64,000 bases of DNA from Polycyclovorans sp964425915 (GCA_964425915.1 CAYROO010000002.1:248001-312000), one strand, 5' to 3'; positions 25,656 to 33,741 are shown, numbered from the stretch's first letter. Made by a program: numbers and translations. The notes: a model not told the origin generated them from the letters alone.

Positions 25656-26534
25656 ATGAAGCCCGAGATCCTGATCATTTTTGGCATCTTCGTTGCGTTT
25701 GCCATCGTCGAAGCCGTTCACACCGGCTTCTTCCGCAAACCCGGTCAGCGCCGAAAGGACGTCATCGTCGAGGTGATCGGTGCCGGCGTCCTGCTCGCGC
25801 TGACCCAGCCGCTGATCCTGCTGAGCAGCGCAACGCTGACCGGCCTGCTGTGGCCGACGGCGGAGGGGGCCTTGGCCCACTGGCCGATCCTGGCGCAAGT
25901 CGCCCTGCTGCTGATCTTTGACGACATGACCCAGTACGGATGGCACCGGCTGACCCACAGCGTGCCTTGGCTATATGCCCTGCACCGGCCCCACCACGAT
26001 GCGCCCTACATGAGCGTGCGTATCGTCTACCGCAACAACATTTTCTACTACGCCCTGATGCCGAGTCTTTGGTTCTCGGGCGCGCTGATCTACCTGGGGC
26101 TGGGCAGCGTTTACGCCGTCTACCTGGTGGTCAAGCTGGCGGTCATTACCGGCGCCCATTCGGACGTTCGCTGGGACCAAAAGCTCTACGCCATCCCGGC
26201 ACTGTCGCCGCTGATGTGGGTGCTGGAGCGCACCATCTCCACCCCCGCTACCCACGCCGCCCACCATGGCCGCCACCTCAGCGACGCCGCCACGCATTAC
26301 AAGGGTAACTTCGGCAATCTGCTGTTCTTCTGGGATGTCCTGTTCGGCACCGCCAAGATCACGCGCGGCTATCCCTCGGCGTTTGGGGTCGAAAACCTCG
26401 CCGAGGCCAGCGCTGCCGAACAATTGCTGTGGCCGCTGGTGCGAAGCAGCCCAGCGGCCGCCATGTCCGACGCCGTCGATCAACCCGATCCGACAGCACC
26501 ATCCAGCACGTGCGCTGGGACCCAGCGGTCTTGA
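25656..26534 (+). CDS. Sterol desaturase/fatty acid hydroxylase family protein
   Basis: Membrane di-iron enzyme, about 292 aa, with four hydrophobic segments and the three histidine clusters of the superfamily: WHRLTH, HRPHHDAPY and HAAHHGRH. The last is followed by HYKGNFGNLLFFWDVLFGT, the usual closing segment. Members hydroxylate or desaturate lipids, sterols or carotenoids using O2 and electrons from ferredoxin or cytochrome. The C-terminal ~40 aa are polar and unlike the family, perhaps an added tail. Start ATG 25656 follows a GGAGGAG box. Divergent from the Crp/Fnr gene with ~100 bases between. Confidence 0.88.
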   Translation: MKPEILIIFGIFVAFAIVEAVHTGFFRKPGQRRKDVIVEVIGAGVLLALTQPLILLSSATLTGLLWPTAEGALAHWPILAQVALLLIFDDMTQYGWHRLTHSVPWLYALHRPHHDAPYMSVRIVYRNNIFYYALMPSLWFSGALIYLGLGSVYAVYLVVKLAVITGAHSDVRWDQKLYAIPALSPLMWVLERTISTPATHAAHHGRHLSDAATHYKGNFGNLLFFWDVLFGTAKITRGYPSAFGVENLAEASAAEQLLWPLVRSSPAAAMSDAVDQPDPTAPSSTCAGTQRS

Positions 26535-26580
26535 GTGCAGAATCGGTCCAACATCGCCGAAAGCCTTGATGGACCCCGGT

Positions 26581-26740
26581 ATGGCGATCTCTGATCTCAT
26601 CTCGCTGCCGTCGGCAGAGCGCCTACAAGCGATGCAAGCGCTTTGGGACTCGCTCTGAGGCAGACTTCGATCTCAGCCTCGCTTGGCACGCCGAAGTCCA
26701 CGAGAAGCGACGTGCAGCTAATCCCTGCAAAAGCTGACCG
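26581..26740 (+). pseudogene. Broken addiction-module protein (TIGR02574-like)
   Basis: The first 26 codons (MAISDLISLPSAERLQAMQALWDSL) match the start of the small addiction-module proteins of the TIGR02574 type, but a stop follows at once. The expected C-terminal continuation (LAWHAEVHEKRRAAN) is present a few bases downstream in another frame (from about 26661), so one or more indels have broken the gene. No intact ParE-type toxin follows. Confidence 0.6.
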
Positions 26741-26890
26741 AATCGATCCGGCGCCATACCTCCGGTCACCAGAACTGGCGCTATACCAGGGAGTGCGACT
26801 GAGATGGGACATCCGCAACGCTCATCAAGCCCGCGCGTCCACCGTCCTCATCGCCGGTACGAGGGCACAGTCGCATTGTTGTAAACAATA

Positions 26891-26897
26891 CTTTATA
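26891..26897 (+). promoter_or_regulatory. CTTTATA box 1 upstream of hipBA
   Basis: First of three CTTTATA boxes spaced exactly 50 bases apart (26891, 26941, 26991). This one sits in CTTTATAGTC and follows a short palindrome ATTGTT-GTA-AACAAT (26875-26889). A likely low-affinity HipB half-site. Confidence 0.45.
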
Positions 26898-26940
26898 GTC
26901 CGGCGATCGGAGGATCGCCACCAGCACAAAATAAGGTTTT

Positions 26941-26947
26941 CTTTATA
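26941..26947 (+). promoter_or_regulatory. CTTTATA box 2 upstream of hipBA
   Basis: Second CTTTATA box, again within CTTTATAGTC. It is preceded by AATAAGG-TTTT, which forms a degenerate left arm resembling the perfect palindrome downstream. It lies just upstream of the predicted -35 element. Confidence 0.45.
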
Positions 26948-26953
26948 GTCTGC

Positions 26954-26983
26954 TTGCAAAGGGCGCTCGAGAACTGCTATATA
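26954..26983 (+). promoter_or_regulatory. Predicted hipBA promoter
   Basis: A -35-like TTGCAA (26954-26959) and a -10-like TATATA (26978-26983) separated by 18 bases stand out in an AT-rich patch. A start point near 26990 would leave a short leader of about 25 bases before hipB. Confidence 0.6.
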
Positions 26984-26998
26984 AAGCATTCTTTATAT
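26979..26998. promoter_or_regulatory. Palindromic operator over the hipBA -10 region
   Basis: Perfect inverted repeat ATATAAAG-CATT-CTTTATAT, with 8-base arms and a 4-base spacer. It overlaps the predicted -10 box and start point and ends 17 bases before the hipB ATG, the expected location for autorepression by HipB/HipBA. Confidence 0.7.
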
Positions 26999-27015
26999 CG
27001 CGACAGAGCGCGTCG

Positions 27016-27294
27016 ATGGCCATCCAGATCCAGTCGCCCCAAGACCTTGGCGCCTTCATCCGGCAGGTTCGGCGGCAGTCCGGCACCCGCCAGGATGACC
27101 TGGCCGCCATGATCGGCGTCAGTCATGTCACCTTGGGGCAGATTGAACGTGGCCATGTCGGCGCGGCCATCGGTACTGTACTGGCCGCCCTGGCTGAGTT
27201 GGGCATCCGCGTGCATCTCGACATCCCACCGCAGGAGGCCTCGAAAGCCGCCGGGGCGCCAAACCCGCGCAAGCCGCCCACCGTCCTGCCATGA
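27016..27294 (+). CDS. hipB: HipB-like antitoxin, XRE-family regulator
   Basis: 92-aa DNA-binding antitoxin. The helix-turn-helix is LGAFIRQVRRQSGTRQDDLAAMIGVSHVTLGQIERGH, followed by a short beta-strand (IRVHLDIPP) and a disordered proline-rich tail, as in HipB. It would bind HipA and repress the shared promoter. Its stop overlaps the hipA start in ATGA. Confidence 0.9.
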   Translation: MAIQIQSPQDLGAFIRQVRRQSGTRQDDLAAMIGVSHVTLGQIERGHVGAAIGTVLAALAELGIRVHLDIPPQEASKAAGAPNPRKPPTVLP

Positions 27295-28619
27295 CCGAGG
27301 TTTCCCGCCGCAGCCTTGCCGTCTTCATCGAGGACCGGCGCGTGGGCACCCTGACCGACACCAACGGCGTGTGGACCCTGCACTACCAGGAGGGCTGGGT
27401 CGACGACCCAGCGGCATACGACCTCGCCCCCACGCTCCCGCGCGGGTCAGCGCCCATCACCGATGGTGGCAGCCGCCGGCCGGTGCAATGGTTTTTCGAC
27501 AACCTACTGCCGGAAGAAGCCCTGCGCCGTCTGCTGGCAACGGATGCCCGGGTGGATGAAGCCGATGCTTTCGGCCTGCTCGCCCACTTCGGCGCCGAAT
27601 CCGCCGGTGCCATCACCCTGCTCAAGGAAGATACACCACAACCGCCACGGGGGCTTCAGCCCCTGAGCAAAGAAACCCTCCACCAGCGCATCGCATCCCT
27701 GCCGACAGCCCCGCTGAGCAAGGCCTCGCCGAAGCGCATGTCGCTGGCCGGCGCCCAGCACAAGCTGGCGGTGGTGATCCGTAACGGCGAACTGTTCGAG
27801 CCCGTCGGTGCGGAGGCCTCGACGCACATACTCAAGCCCCAGCATCCGGACGAGGACTACCCCAACACGGTCATCAACGAACACTTCCTGATGCGCCTGG
27901 CGGACAAGGTCGGGATCAATGTCCCGCCGACCGAGGTGCGCTATGTCCCCGATGCCATCTACCTGACCGAACGATTTGATCGTCTCCGTACCGATAACGA
28001 GATCCAGCGCACCCATGTTCTGGATGCCTGCCAACTGCTGGGACTCAGCCGCAGCTTCAAATACGAACAGGCCCATGCAAAAACCCTGCTGAAATGCATC
28101 ACGCTCTGCCGCTCCAAAGCCCGAGCGCGCCAGCAGATCTTTCGTTGGGTCGTGTTCAACGCCATCACCGGCAACGGCGATGCGCACCTCAAGAACCTGT
28201 CCTTCCACATGCGGGCAGACGGCATCGATCTGGCCCCCTTCTACGACCTGATTTCGACGGCGATCTACCACGCCCCAAGCAACGACGTGATTCAGGGTGC
28301 GCCGTGGAAAACGGCTGAACTCTCGATGCCCATCGGCAATGCCGCCACCTTTGGCAGTCTCACCCGTGCCGATGTCATCGTCTTCGGCAACGCTATCGGC
28401 TTGCCGGAGAAAACCGCCAGCCGCCTGTTGGACCAGCTGCTCAAGGAAATCCCCAAGCAAGCTGATGCCCTATATCAAACCTGGGAACCCGCCACTGCCC
28501 ACCCGGATGTCCCGCAATGCGAAGACGTTGCCATGAAAAGGGCTGCCGACCTGCGAATGGTGAGACAGATCCGGCATACCGTGATCCGCGAAATGTGTGA
28601 AGCGTTGGCCGTCAGGTAG
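27291..28619 (+). CDS. hipA: HipA-type serine/threonine kinase toxin
   Basis: 442 aa, full length for HipA. The N-terminal subdomain (WFFDNLLPEEALRRLLA, DAFGLLAHFGAESAGAITLL) and the kinase core are present: MSLAGAQHKLAV (nucleotide-binding loop), STHILKPQ (Lys), INEHFLMRLADKVGI, VFNAITGNGDAHLKNLSF (catalytic Asp and Asn) and APFYDLISTAIY (DFG-like). HipA kinases phosphorylate aminoacyl-tRNA synthetases (GltX in E. coli) and cause growth arrest or persistence. Coupled to hipB. All key residues look intact, so the toxin is probably functional. Confidence 0.93.
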   Translation: MTEVSRRSLAVFIEDRRVGTLTDTNGVWTLHYQEGWVDDPAAYDLAPTLPRGSAPITDGGSRRPVQWFFDNLLPEEALRRLLATDARVDEADAFGLLAHFGAESAGAITLLKEDTPQPPRGLQPLSKETLHQRIASLPTAPLSKASPKRMSLAGAQHKLAVVIRNGELFEPVGAEASTHILKPQHPDEDYPNTVINEHFLMRLADKVGINVPPTEVRYVPDAIYLTERFDRLRTDNEIQRTHVLDACQLLGLSRSFKYEQAHAKTLLKCITLCRSKARARQQIFRWVVFNAITGNGDAHLKNLSFHMRADGIDLAPFYDLISTAIYHAPSNDVIQGAPWKTAELSMPIGNAATFGSLTRADVIVFGNAIGLPEKTASRLLDQLLKEIPKQADALYQTWEPATAHPDVPQCEDVAMKRAADLRMVRQIRHTVIREMCEALAVR

Positions 28620-28652
28620 CGGGCACGATGGATGTCGTAGCGCATTGGCGTC

Positions 28653-28684
28653 GCCCGACACGCCGTGATCACGGTATGTCGGGC
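28653..28684. repeat. 32-bp palindrome downstream of hipA
   Basis: Arms GCCCGACA (28653-28660) and TGTCGGGC (28677-28684) enclose the smaller palindrome CCGTGATCACGG, with only two mismatched positions per arm. It lies 34 bases after the hipA stop and may act as a terminator hairpin, although no T-run follows. It could also be a REP-type element. Confidence 0.6.
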
Positions 28685-28709
28685 TGAGCGCTCATATCGT
28701 GGTCTGACC

Positions 28710-28970
28710 CTGATTGCTTCTCGCCGAGACGATCAACGGCCTCCACAAAGCTGAGCTGATACACCGGCGAGCGCCTTGCAGAACCAGGGAATCCGTCGAG
28801 ATGGCGACGATGGAATGGGTGTCGTGGTTTAACACCCGGCGACTGCTCGGACCCATCGGATACATCCCGCCAGCGGAGGCTGAGGCAAACTACTACCGGC
28901 GACTCGCAACACCCGTTGCGATGCCAGCCTGACTTAACCCAACGGGCCTCCACGAAACCCGGGGTGTTCA
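28710..28970 (+). mobile_element. IS3-family remnant (transposase C-terminus plus right end)
   Basis: A decayed insertion sequence. The last ~73 codons of an IS3-type OrfB (to the stop at 28932) remain: LAETINGLHKAELIHRRAPC, TMEWVSWFNTRRLLGPIGYIPPAEAEANYYRR. Twelve bases later comes what looks like the right inverted repeat (28945-28970), ending in GTTCA; read from the other strand it starts TGAACACCCCGGGTTTCG, an IS3-type terminus. The left part of the element is missing. The remnant stops 12 bases before the first CRISPR repeat. Confidence 0.75.
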
Positions 28971-28982
28971 ATGCCGGTGGAA

Positions 28983-30991
28983 TTTCTGAGCTGCCTATGC
29001 GGCAGCGAACCTTTCCATGACCTCCGCGGCGTGCTGCCGGGTTTTCTGAGCTGCCTATGCGGCAGCGAACTCGGCGTGGGGGCCAGCGTTGGAGTGGGTG
29101 AATTTCTGAGCTGCCTATGCGGCAGCGAACATCAGGGGAAGCTCAGTCTGTTTGGAGGTCATTTTCTGAGCTGCCTATGCGGCAGCGAACTTCGGCCTTA
29201 GCCTCTTTAGCGATCTCCTCCTTTTCTGAGCTGCCTATGCGGCAGCGAACGCCTACGCGCATCTGCCGGACGAACGCTACCCTTTCTGAGCTGCCTACGC
29301 GGCAGCGAGCGCCCTGGACGTCCCACATCGGCGGCTTTTTGTTTTCTGAGCTGCCTACGCGGCAGCGAGCGCGTGGCGCGACGCTGGCGGGTGGCAATGC
29401 CATTTCTGAGCTGCCTACGCGGCAGCGAGCCGCTTGAGCTCATCAAGCTCGGCCAGCGTCTTTTTCTGAGCTGCCTACGCGGCAGCGAGCGACCTCGGCG
29501 CACGCCTACGCCAAGCGCGCACTTTCTGAGCTGCCTACGCGGCAGCGAGCACCCGCAGCAGATCGACCTGGAAACCGTCGAGTTTCTGAGCTGCCTACGC
29601 GGCAGCGAGCATTGACGTAGCCGCATTCCTCGACCTCAGAAATTTCTGAGCTGCCTACGCGGCAGCGAGCGTCGGTCGAGCACTGGTGGGCCTCCAGAGT
29701 TTTTTCTGAGCTGCCTACGCGGCAGCGAGCGCCGCCAGCGTGGGCTTACCCGTGATCTTGATTTTCTGAGCTGCCTACGCGGCAGCGAGCGGCCAGGGCG
29801 ATGCCCTGTCGGGTCAGATCCATTTCTGAGCTGCCTACGCGGCAGCGAGCCCGGTGCTCCAGTCGTAGCGCCATGGCTCTTCTTTCTGAGCTGCCTACGC
29901 GGCAGCGAGCGCGCCCGCTGAACTTGGCCCGCGCATCTGTGCTTTCTGAGCTGCCTACGCGGCAGCGAGCCGGGCGCAGGCGTTTGTGCTGCGGCGCGAT
30001 GATTTCTGAGCTGCCTACGCGGCAGCGAGCAGAGCCCGGCGGCGAAAGACCTCCACCATATCTTTCTGAGCTGCCTACGCGGCAGCGAGCGGCCAATTAC
30101 GAATCTGAGCTTTCACACGGCATTTCTGAGCTGCCTACGCGGCAGCGAGCCGCTTCAGGTTGTGCATGTGGGCCTGCAGCGATTTCTGAGCTGCCTACGC
30201 GGCAGCGAGCGGTGGGGGGTAGGGGGGGCGTGATTGGGTACATTTCTGAGCTGCCTACGCGGCAGCGAGCAAGGCGCCCGCGCCGGCCATCAACGCCAAC
30301 ATTTTCTGAGCTGCCTACGCGGCAGCGAGCGCCAGCGGCGCGGTCTGCGGCACCTGGGCGATTTTCTGAGCTGCCTACGCGGCAGCGAGCTGCCTGTACG
30401 CGCAATGCCGGCAGCGCCGGCATTTCTGAGCTGCCTACGCGGCAGCGAGCTCGACTCGAACGCGCGCTGTAGATGCTCTGCATTTCTGAGCTGCCTACGC
30501 GGCAGCGAGCAGTGGCAATGAGCGATGGGCCGGGCAGCAATTTTTCTGAGCTGCCTACGCGGCAGCGAGCCAGCAGACGCTGCCACCGGCCGACTACCAG
30601 GTTTTCTGAGCTGCCTACGCGGCAGCGAGCATGACGGACGCCTACCACGACAAGAAGGGCGATTTCTGAGCTGCCTACGCGGCAGCGAGCACGGTGGTGG
30701 TGGTGGTGACGACACCCTGTCTTTTCTGAGCTGCCTACGCGGCAGCGAGCAAGTCGGTCATCAGCGACTGGTGCGTGGTGTTTTTCTGAGCTGCCTACGC
30801 GGCAGCGAGCTCCACCGGGCCGCCGATGCGCTGGTAGACGATTTTCTGAGCTGCCTACGCGGCAGCGAGCGCGCCGTTTCACAGCCGCAGCCTGGGCCGC
30901 GCGTTTCTGAGCTGCCTACGCGGCAGCGAGCGCCGTAGCTGCGCAGGACTGCTGCCTCGTCGATTTCTGAGCTGCCTACGCGGCAGCGAGC
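28983..30991 (-). CRISPR. Type I-F CRISPR array, 34 repeats and 33 spacers
   Basis: Thirty-four 28-bp repeats start every 60 bases from 28983 to 30843, then at 30904 and 30964. Spacers are 32 bp except one of 33 bp (30871-30903). On the minus strand, the direction of the cas operon, the repeats contain the Csy4 hairpin CTGCC-GCRTA-GGCAG and end in CTCAGAAA, the standard 8-base I-F handle. Two variants occur: five leader-distal repeats (28983-29250) have T at position 2 and A at 13; the other 29 have C and G. No degenerate terminal repeat is seen. The leader side is at ~31000, adjacent to csy4. Some spacers are low in complexity, for example the G-rich one at 30211-30242. Confidence 0.99.
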
Positions 30992-31121
30992 TAGACGTCC
31001 GGCGCGTCAAACGCCCTAACAATATAGGTATAGCAACAACAGAAGCACCGGGCCCCAATTCTCGGGGCCCGGCGCAAGTTTCTGATTTTTAATGAGCTAG
31101 ACGGACCCTTCCGAAAAAGGG
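30992..31121 (-). promoter_or_regulatory. CRISPR leader region
   Basis: The 130 bases between the csy4 stop and the first (newest) repeat on the minus strand. The part next to the array (31010-31040) is AT-rich and, on the minus strand, contains TATACCTATATT, a plausible -10 region. Two hairpins lie on the csy4 side. This is where the array promoter and spacer-integration signals are expected; the exact sites are not certain. Confidence 0.6.
31048..31072 (-). terminator. Strong GC hairpin between csy4 and the CRISPR leader
   Basis: Perfect 9-bp stem CCGGGCCCC/GGGGCCCGG with a 7-base loop, extended by a GC pair beyond one mismatch. It would fold in either direction. On the plus side the following TTTCTGATTTTT is T-rich; on the minus side only a weak T-rich stretch follows. 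It may separate cas transcription from the array. Confidence 0.55.
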
Positions 31122-31123
31122 TC
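31104..31123 (-). terminator. Hairpin overlapping the csy4 stop
   Basis: Stem GACCCTT/AAGGGTC (31104-31110 and 31117-31123) with a 6-base loop. On the minus strand the T-rich loop side lies at the stop codon, so this may be part of a double terminator together with the GC hairpin 30 bases downstream. Confidence 0.4.
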
Positions 31124-31691
31124 AAAACCAGGGCACGGTCGCGCCTTGTTCGCCAAGGCCGTAGGTGTTGAACAAGCCGAGCTCCGGAACCGGCTGCAGC
31201 GCCCCTAACGCAATGAACATGCAGAACGGCTGGCCAGTGCTGAGGCTACGCAACTGGATATAGGGCAGGTCGGGCGCCTGCGCCGCTGTGTTCGGAATAG
31301 CGAGGGCAGCCTGCTCGGCGGTCTCACCCTTGCGCTTCATGCGACGACGGCGCAATCGCTCGACGTTTGTCTTGAACTGCTTACGCCGCACATTGCGATG
31401 CTGTGCCCCGGCTGGGACGGAGGCCAAATCGAACGGCCGAACATGATCGCGCATGCCGCCCAGCCAGCTGCTAGCTACAATGCTTCGAAGTGTGGCCTCG
31501 CTTCCATGCAACCGCAGCGTGTCTCCCAGGTTACGAGGGGTTGCGCTGTACTGCGGAAAGCTCACGCCCAGATTGTCGATCCTTTGTTGCACCAGCGTGC
31601 GATGCACCCTGTCGTACAGCGCCCCCAGCAGTGTCGGCAAGGCGGTCTCCGCGTCGGGCAGCACGGTGAGGTTGATGTAGTGACTGCTCAT
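31122..31691 (-). CDS. cas6f: CRISPR endoribonuclease Csy4/Cas6f
   Basis: 189-aa processing nuclease that cleaves the repeat hairpin and stays bound to the crRNA 3' end. The N-terminus aligns with known Csy4: YINLTVLPD, then ALYDRVHRTLVQQ with His30 at the position of the catalytic His29 of the P. aeruginosa enzyme, and LGVSFPQY. The arginine-rich helix that reads the hairpin major groove is present (NVERLRRRRMKRKGET). Last gene of the operon, 5 bases after csy3. Looks intact. Confidence 0.95.
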   Translation of the reverse strand: MSSHYINLTVLPDAETALPTLLGALYDRVHRTLVQQRIDNLGVSFPQYSATPRNLGDTLRLHGSEATLRSIVASSWLGGMRDHVRPFDLASVPAGAQHRNVRRKQFKTNVERLRRRRMKRKGETAEQAALAIPNTAAQAPDLPYIQLRSLSTGQPFCMFIALGALQPVPELGLFNTYGLGEQGATVPWF

Positions 31692-31696
31692 GATGC

Positions 31697-32716
31697 TCAG
31701 CCCGCTTCACCGAAGACGCCGCCGCGAATCAGCGTGGCGATGACAAAATGTTGTTGCTCCGTCTCCGGCTTCTGATCCTTCAGAACCCAATTATCCAGAA
31801 GGCTGTAGAAGTCGACCTTGGCTTTGGGCTGGCGGTAGGCCTTGCCTTGTGTGGTCACCGAGCCGTAGGGCTCGACCGCGATGGGGCCTAGATCGCCAGC
31901 GTCCGGGTACCAAGTGTCCACGGTGCGAAGTGCGTTCCCAAGCTTCTGTGAGTGGATGCCAGCCACGCCATCAACGTCATACAGCGTCTTGCTCTTGGTT
32001 CCGCTCGATCGATCAAGGATCAATTCCTGAGAGGGGAAGACCTCCTGCCCTGCGCCGATGCGTGCAAATGCTGTGATCTGAAGCAGGACATGACGTTTCC
32101 CCGAGAGTCCTTCGGCGATCAAAGACGATAGCGCCTCGATGTCCTTCTGCGCGCTATCAGGTGCTGTGAAGCTCCGCAGCGATAGCGCCAGCGCATCGAA
32201 GACCCATGTTTCGCGGGCATTGCCGTTTTCGATATGCGCCACTTGCACTTCTACTTGCTCAGCGCCAATACGGTTTCGCCACAGGAAGCGGCCATTGGCA
32301 AGATTGTGCGCATAACGTCGCGCCAGTTCGCCAAATCCGTGTTCATCAACGTAGCCATGCACGGTGGCAAGCAGCTTCGCCAGGTAATCCGCATCGTTGC
32401 AGGCTGACGGTTTCCCCGTATCGGCCAACACCCGCAGGGTAAAGCTCACGCGCAGCGTATCTGATGCCGCTGGCAGCGTAGCGACATCAACCGTCTGAAG
32501 GTTCGGGTTCTCGATGGCCGCATCGAGCTTGGCGGGGTCTTGGTCCTTCGTTTTCAGTCGATTGGAGATGGTGCCGCGAACGGATTTCTCGCGAAGGTTG
32601 ACAGGGGTCCAGACGCTGCTGTCCTGGCGTACCGTCCAGTTGCCAGAGTGGAACAGCGCATCGGAAGGGTCGAGTTTGCGTTCGAACGCAAGTACGGAAG
32701 CGGTTTTGAGTGTCAT
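31697..32716 (-). CDS. csy3: Type I-F Cascade backbone protein Csy3/Cas7f
   Basis: 339-aa backbone subunit; about six copies coat the crRNA spacer in the Csy complex. Family segments include LAFERKLDPSDALFHSGNW near the N-terminus, NGRFLWRNRIGAEQVEVQV, HVLLQITAFARIGAGQEVFPSQE and EPYGSVTTQGKAYRQP. Length is typical (about 340 aa). GAGGA lies upstream of the ATG at 32716. No lesion is visible. Confidence 0.95.
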   Translation of the reverse strand: MTLKTASVLAFERKLDPSDALFHSGNWTVRQDSSVWTPVNLREKSVRGTISNRLKTKDQDPAKLDAAIENPNLQTVDVATLPAASDTLRVSFTLRVLADTGKPSACNDADYLAKLLATVHGYVDEHGFGELARRYAHNLANGRFLWRNRIGAEQVEVQVAHIENGNARETWVFDALALSLRSFTAPDSAQKDIEALSSLIAEGLSGKRHVLLQITAFARIGAGQEVFPSQELILDRSSGTKSKTLYDVDGVAGIHSQKLGNALRTVDTWYPDAGDLGPIAVEPYGSVTTQGKAYRQPKAKVDFYSLLDNWVLKDQKPETEQQHFVIATLIRGGVFGEAG

Positions 32717-32745
32717 ATGTTGATCCTCGTAAAAATTGGAGTGAT

Positions 32746-33741
32746 TCAGTCAAACTCAAATGAAAAGCGGGTCGGGACCTGGAAGTCGTTGCGACATCGG
32801 TATAGCCCCTGGTCGGGCTCACTGTCGGCGTACCAAAGCATCTGCCTCGGCGTCTGAAGGCGGTGTGGGCTGATCCATTGGCCAACCGAGTACAGGCTCT
32901 CTACAAAGCAGAAAGGCGTGCGCGCATCACGCGCTTTGACGACTACTCCTGGCGGGTGCACCGGCCCGAGCGCGCCATAACCCACGGGGATTGGCACCAC
33001 CCAGCCCAGCCCTTGTCGGTCGTGACCCCACTTCTCGGCAGGCTCGGGTTGCTCCTCCGATGAGGCTTTGAAGCGCCAGTTGATACGCGCCAACGACAGC
33101 CAGGCATCCAAGCGGGTGGTCAGAGCATCGTCAGCCTGACGTTCGGCATGTCGCTTCTCCAGCAGATCATCACGGCTCACCAGCGTGAAGCCCGGAAGTA
33201 GCCGCACTTTGGCGCGCCGAAAGGTCTCTTCCTGGTCGGACTCGTTGCCTTTCAGCGGAATCACATAGGGTGTGCGCCGTCTCTCCGGCACGCTGGCGGG
33301 AATGACGCTACCGCCAGCAATACGCATCGAGGCCAGCATGGCCGCAACCCGCGCGCAGTCTTCGTTGATATCGGCAGCTTGCGTGGTCCAGCCTTTACTC
33401 TGCACCGCAAACACCAGGCTGATATCCAGATGGATGCGGCCTTCTTCGACAATGGCCGATGTGCTGCCGTCCCGACCGACCGGATTGCGCGTGAGACGAA
33501 AGGCTTTGACGAAGCCACTTTGCGTCACTTGCTCCTGATGGCTATGGCATACAACCCCAACCGCGTTGAAGCTGAGGTCCATGCCCGCAGCGCGGGTCTT
33601 GCGCTCCAGCGCCCACATCAGGCCGAGAAAGGCCGTGATGGAGGGGAAGCCGTGCGTGAGCGGGCTGGAAATGGCATTGGCGTTCTGCACCCTGAGGCGG
33701 GGCATCACCAGCAAATGGTCATACTTTGGAGGCTCAGCCAT
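32746..33741 (-). CDS. csy2: Type I-F Cascade subunit Csy2/Cas5f
   Basis: 331-aa subunit that caps the 5' handle of the crRNA together with Csy1. It starts with YDHLLVMPRLRVQNANAISSPLTHGFPSITAFLGLMWALER, the conserved RAMP-like N-terminal region of Csy2, and continues with DINEDCARVAAMLASMRIAGGSV. Length is normal for the family. It overlaps the end of csy1 by 8 bases, so translation is coupled. Confidence 0.94.
   Translation of the reverse strand: MAEPPKYDHLLVMPRLRVQNANAISSPLTHGFPSITAFLGLMWALERKTRAAGMDLSFNAVGVVCHSHQEQVTQSGFVKAFRLTRNPVGRDGSTSAIVEEGRIHLDISLVFAVQSKGWTTQAADINEDCARVAAMLASMRIAGGSVIPASVPERRRTPYVIPLKGNESDQEETFRRAKVRLLPGFTLVSRDDLLEKRHAERQADDALTTRLDAWLSLARINWRFKASSEEQPEPAEKWGHDRQGLGWVVPIPVGYGALGPVHPPGVVVKARDARTPFCFVESLYSVGQWISPHRLQTPRQMLWYADSEPDQGLYRCRNDFQVPTRFSFEFD

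Noticed and set aside
26643..26948. A 101-aa plus-strand frame before hipB
   Set aside because: No family, starts inside the broken addiction gene and runs through the AT-rich regulatory region; codon pattern unlike the neighbours.
28714..28932. An intact small transposase gene
   Set aside because: Only the C-terminal ~73 residues of an IS3-type OrfB are present and the left end of the element is missing, so it is listed as a remnant.
29117..30938. Several long open frames on both strands, rich in repeated ELPTRQR, SCLRGSE or RCRVGSSE segments
   Set aside because: They are artefacts of the CRISPR array: the 60-base period keeps any frame open, and the repeated peptide is just the translated repeat.
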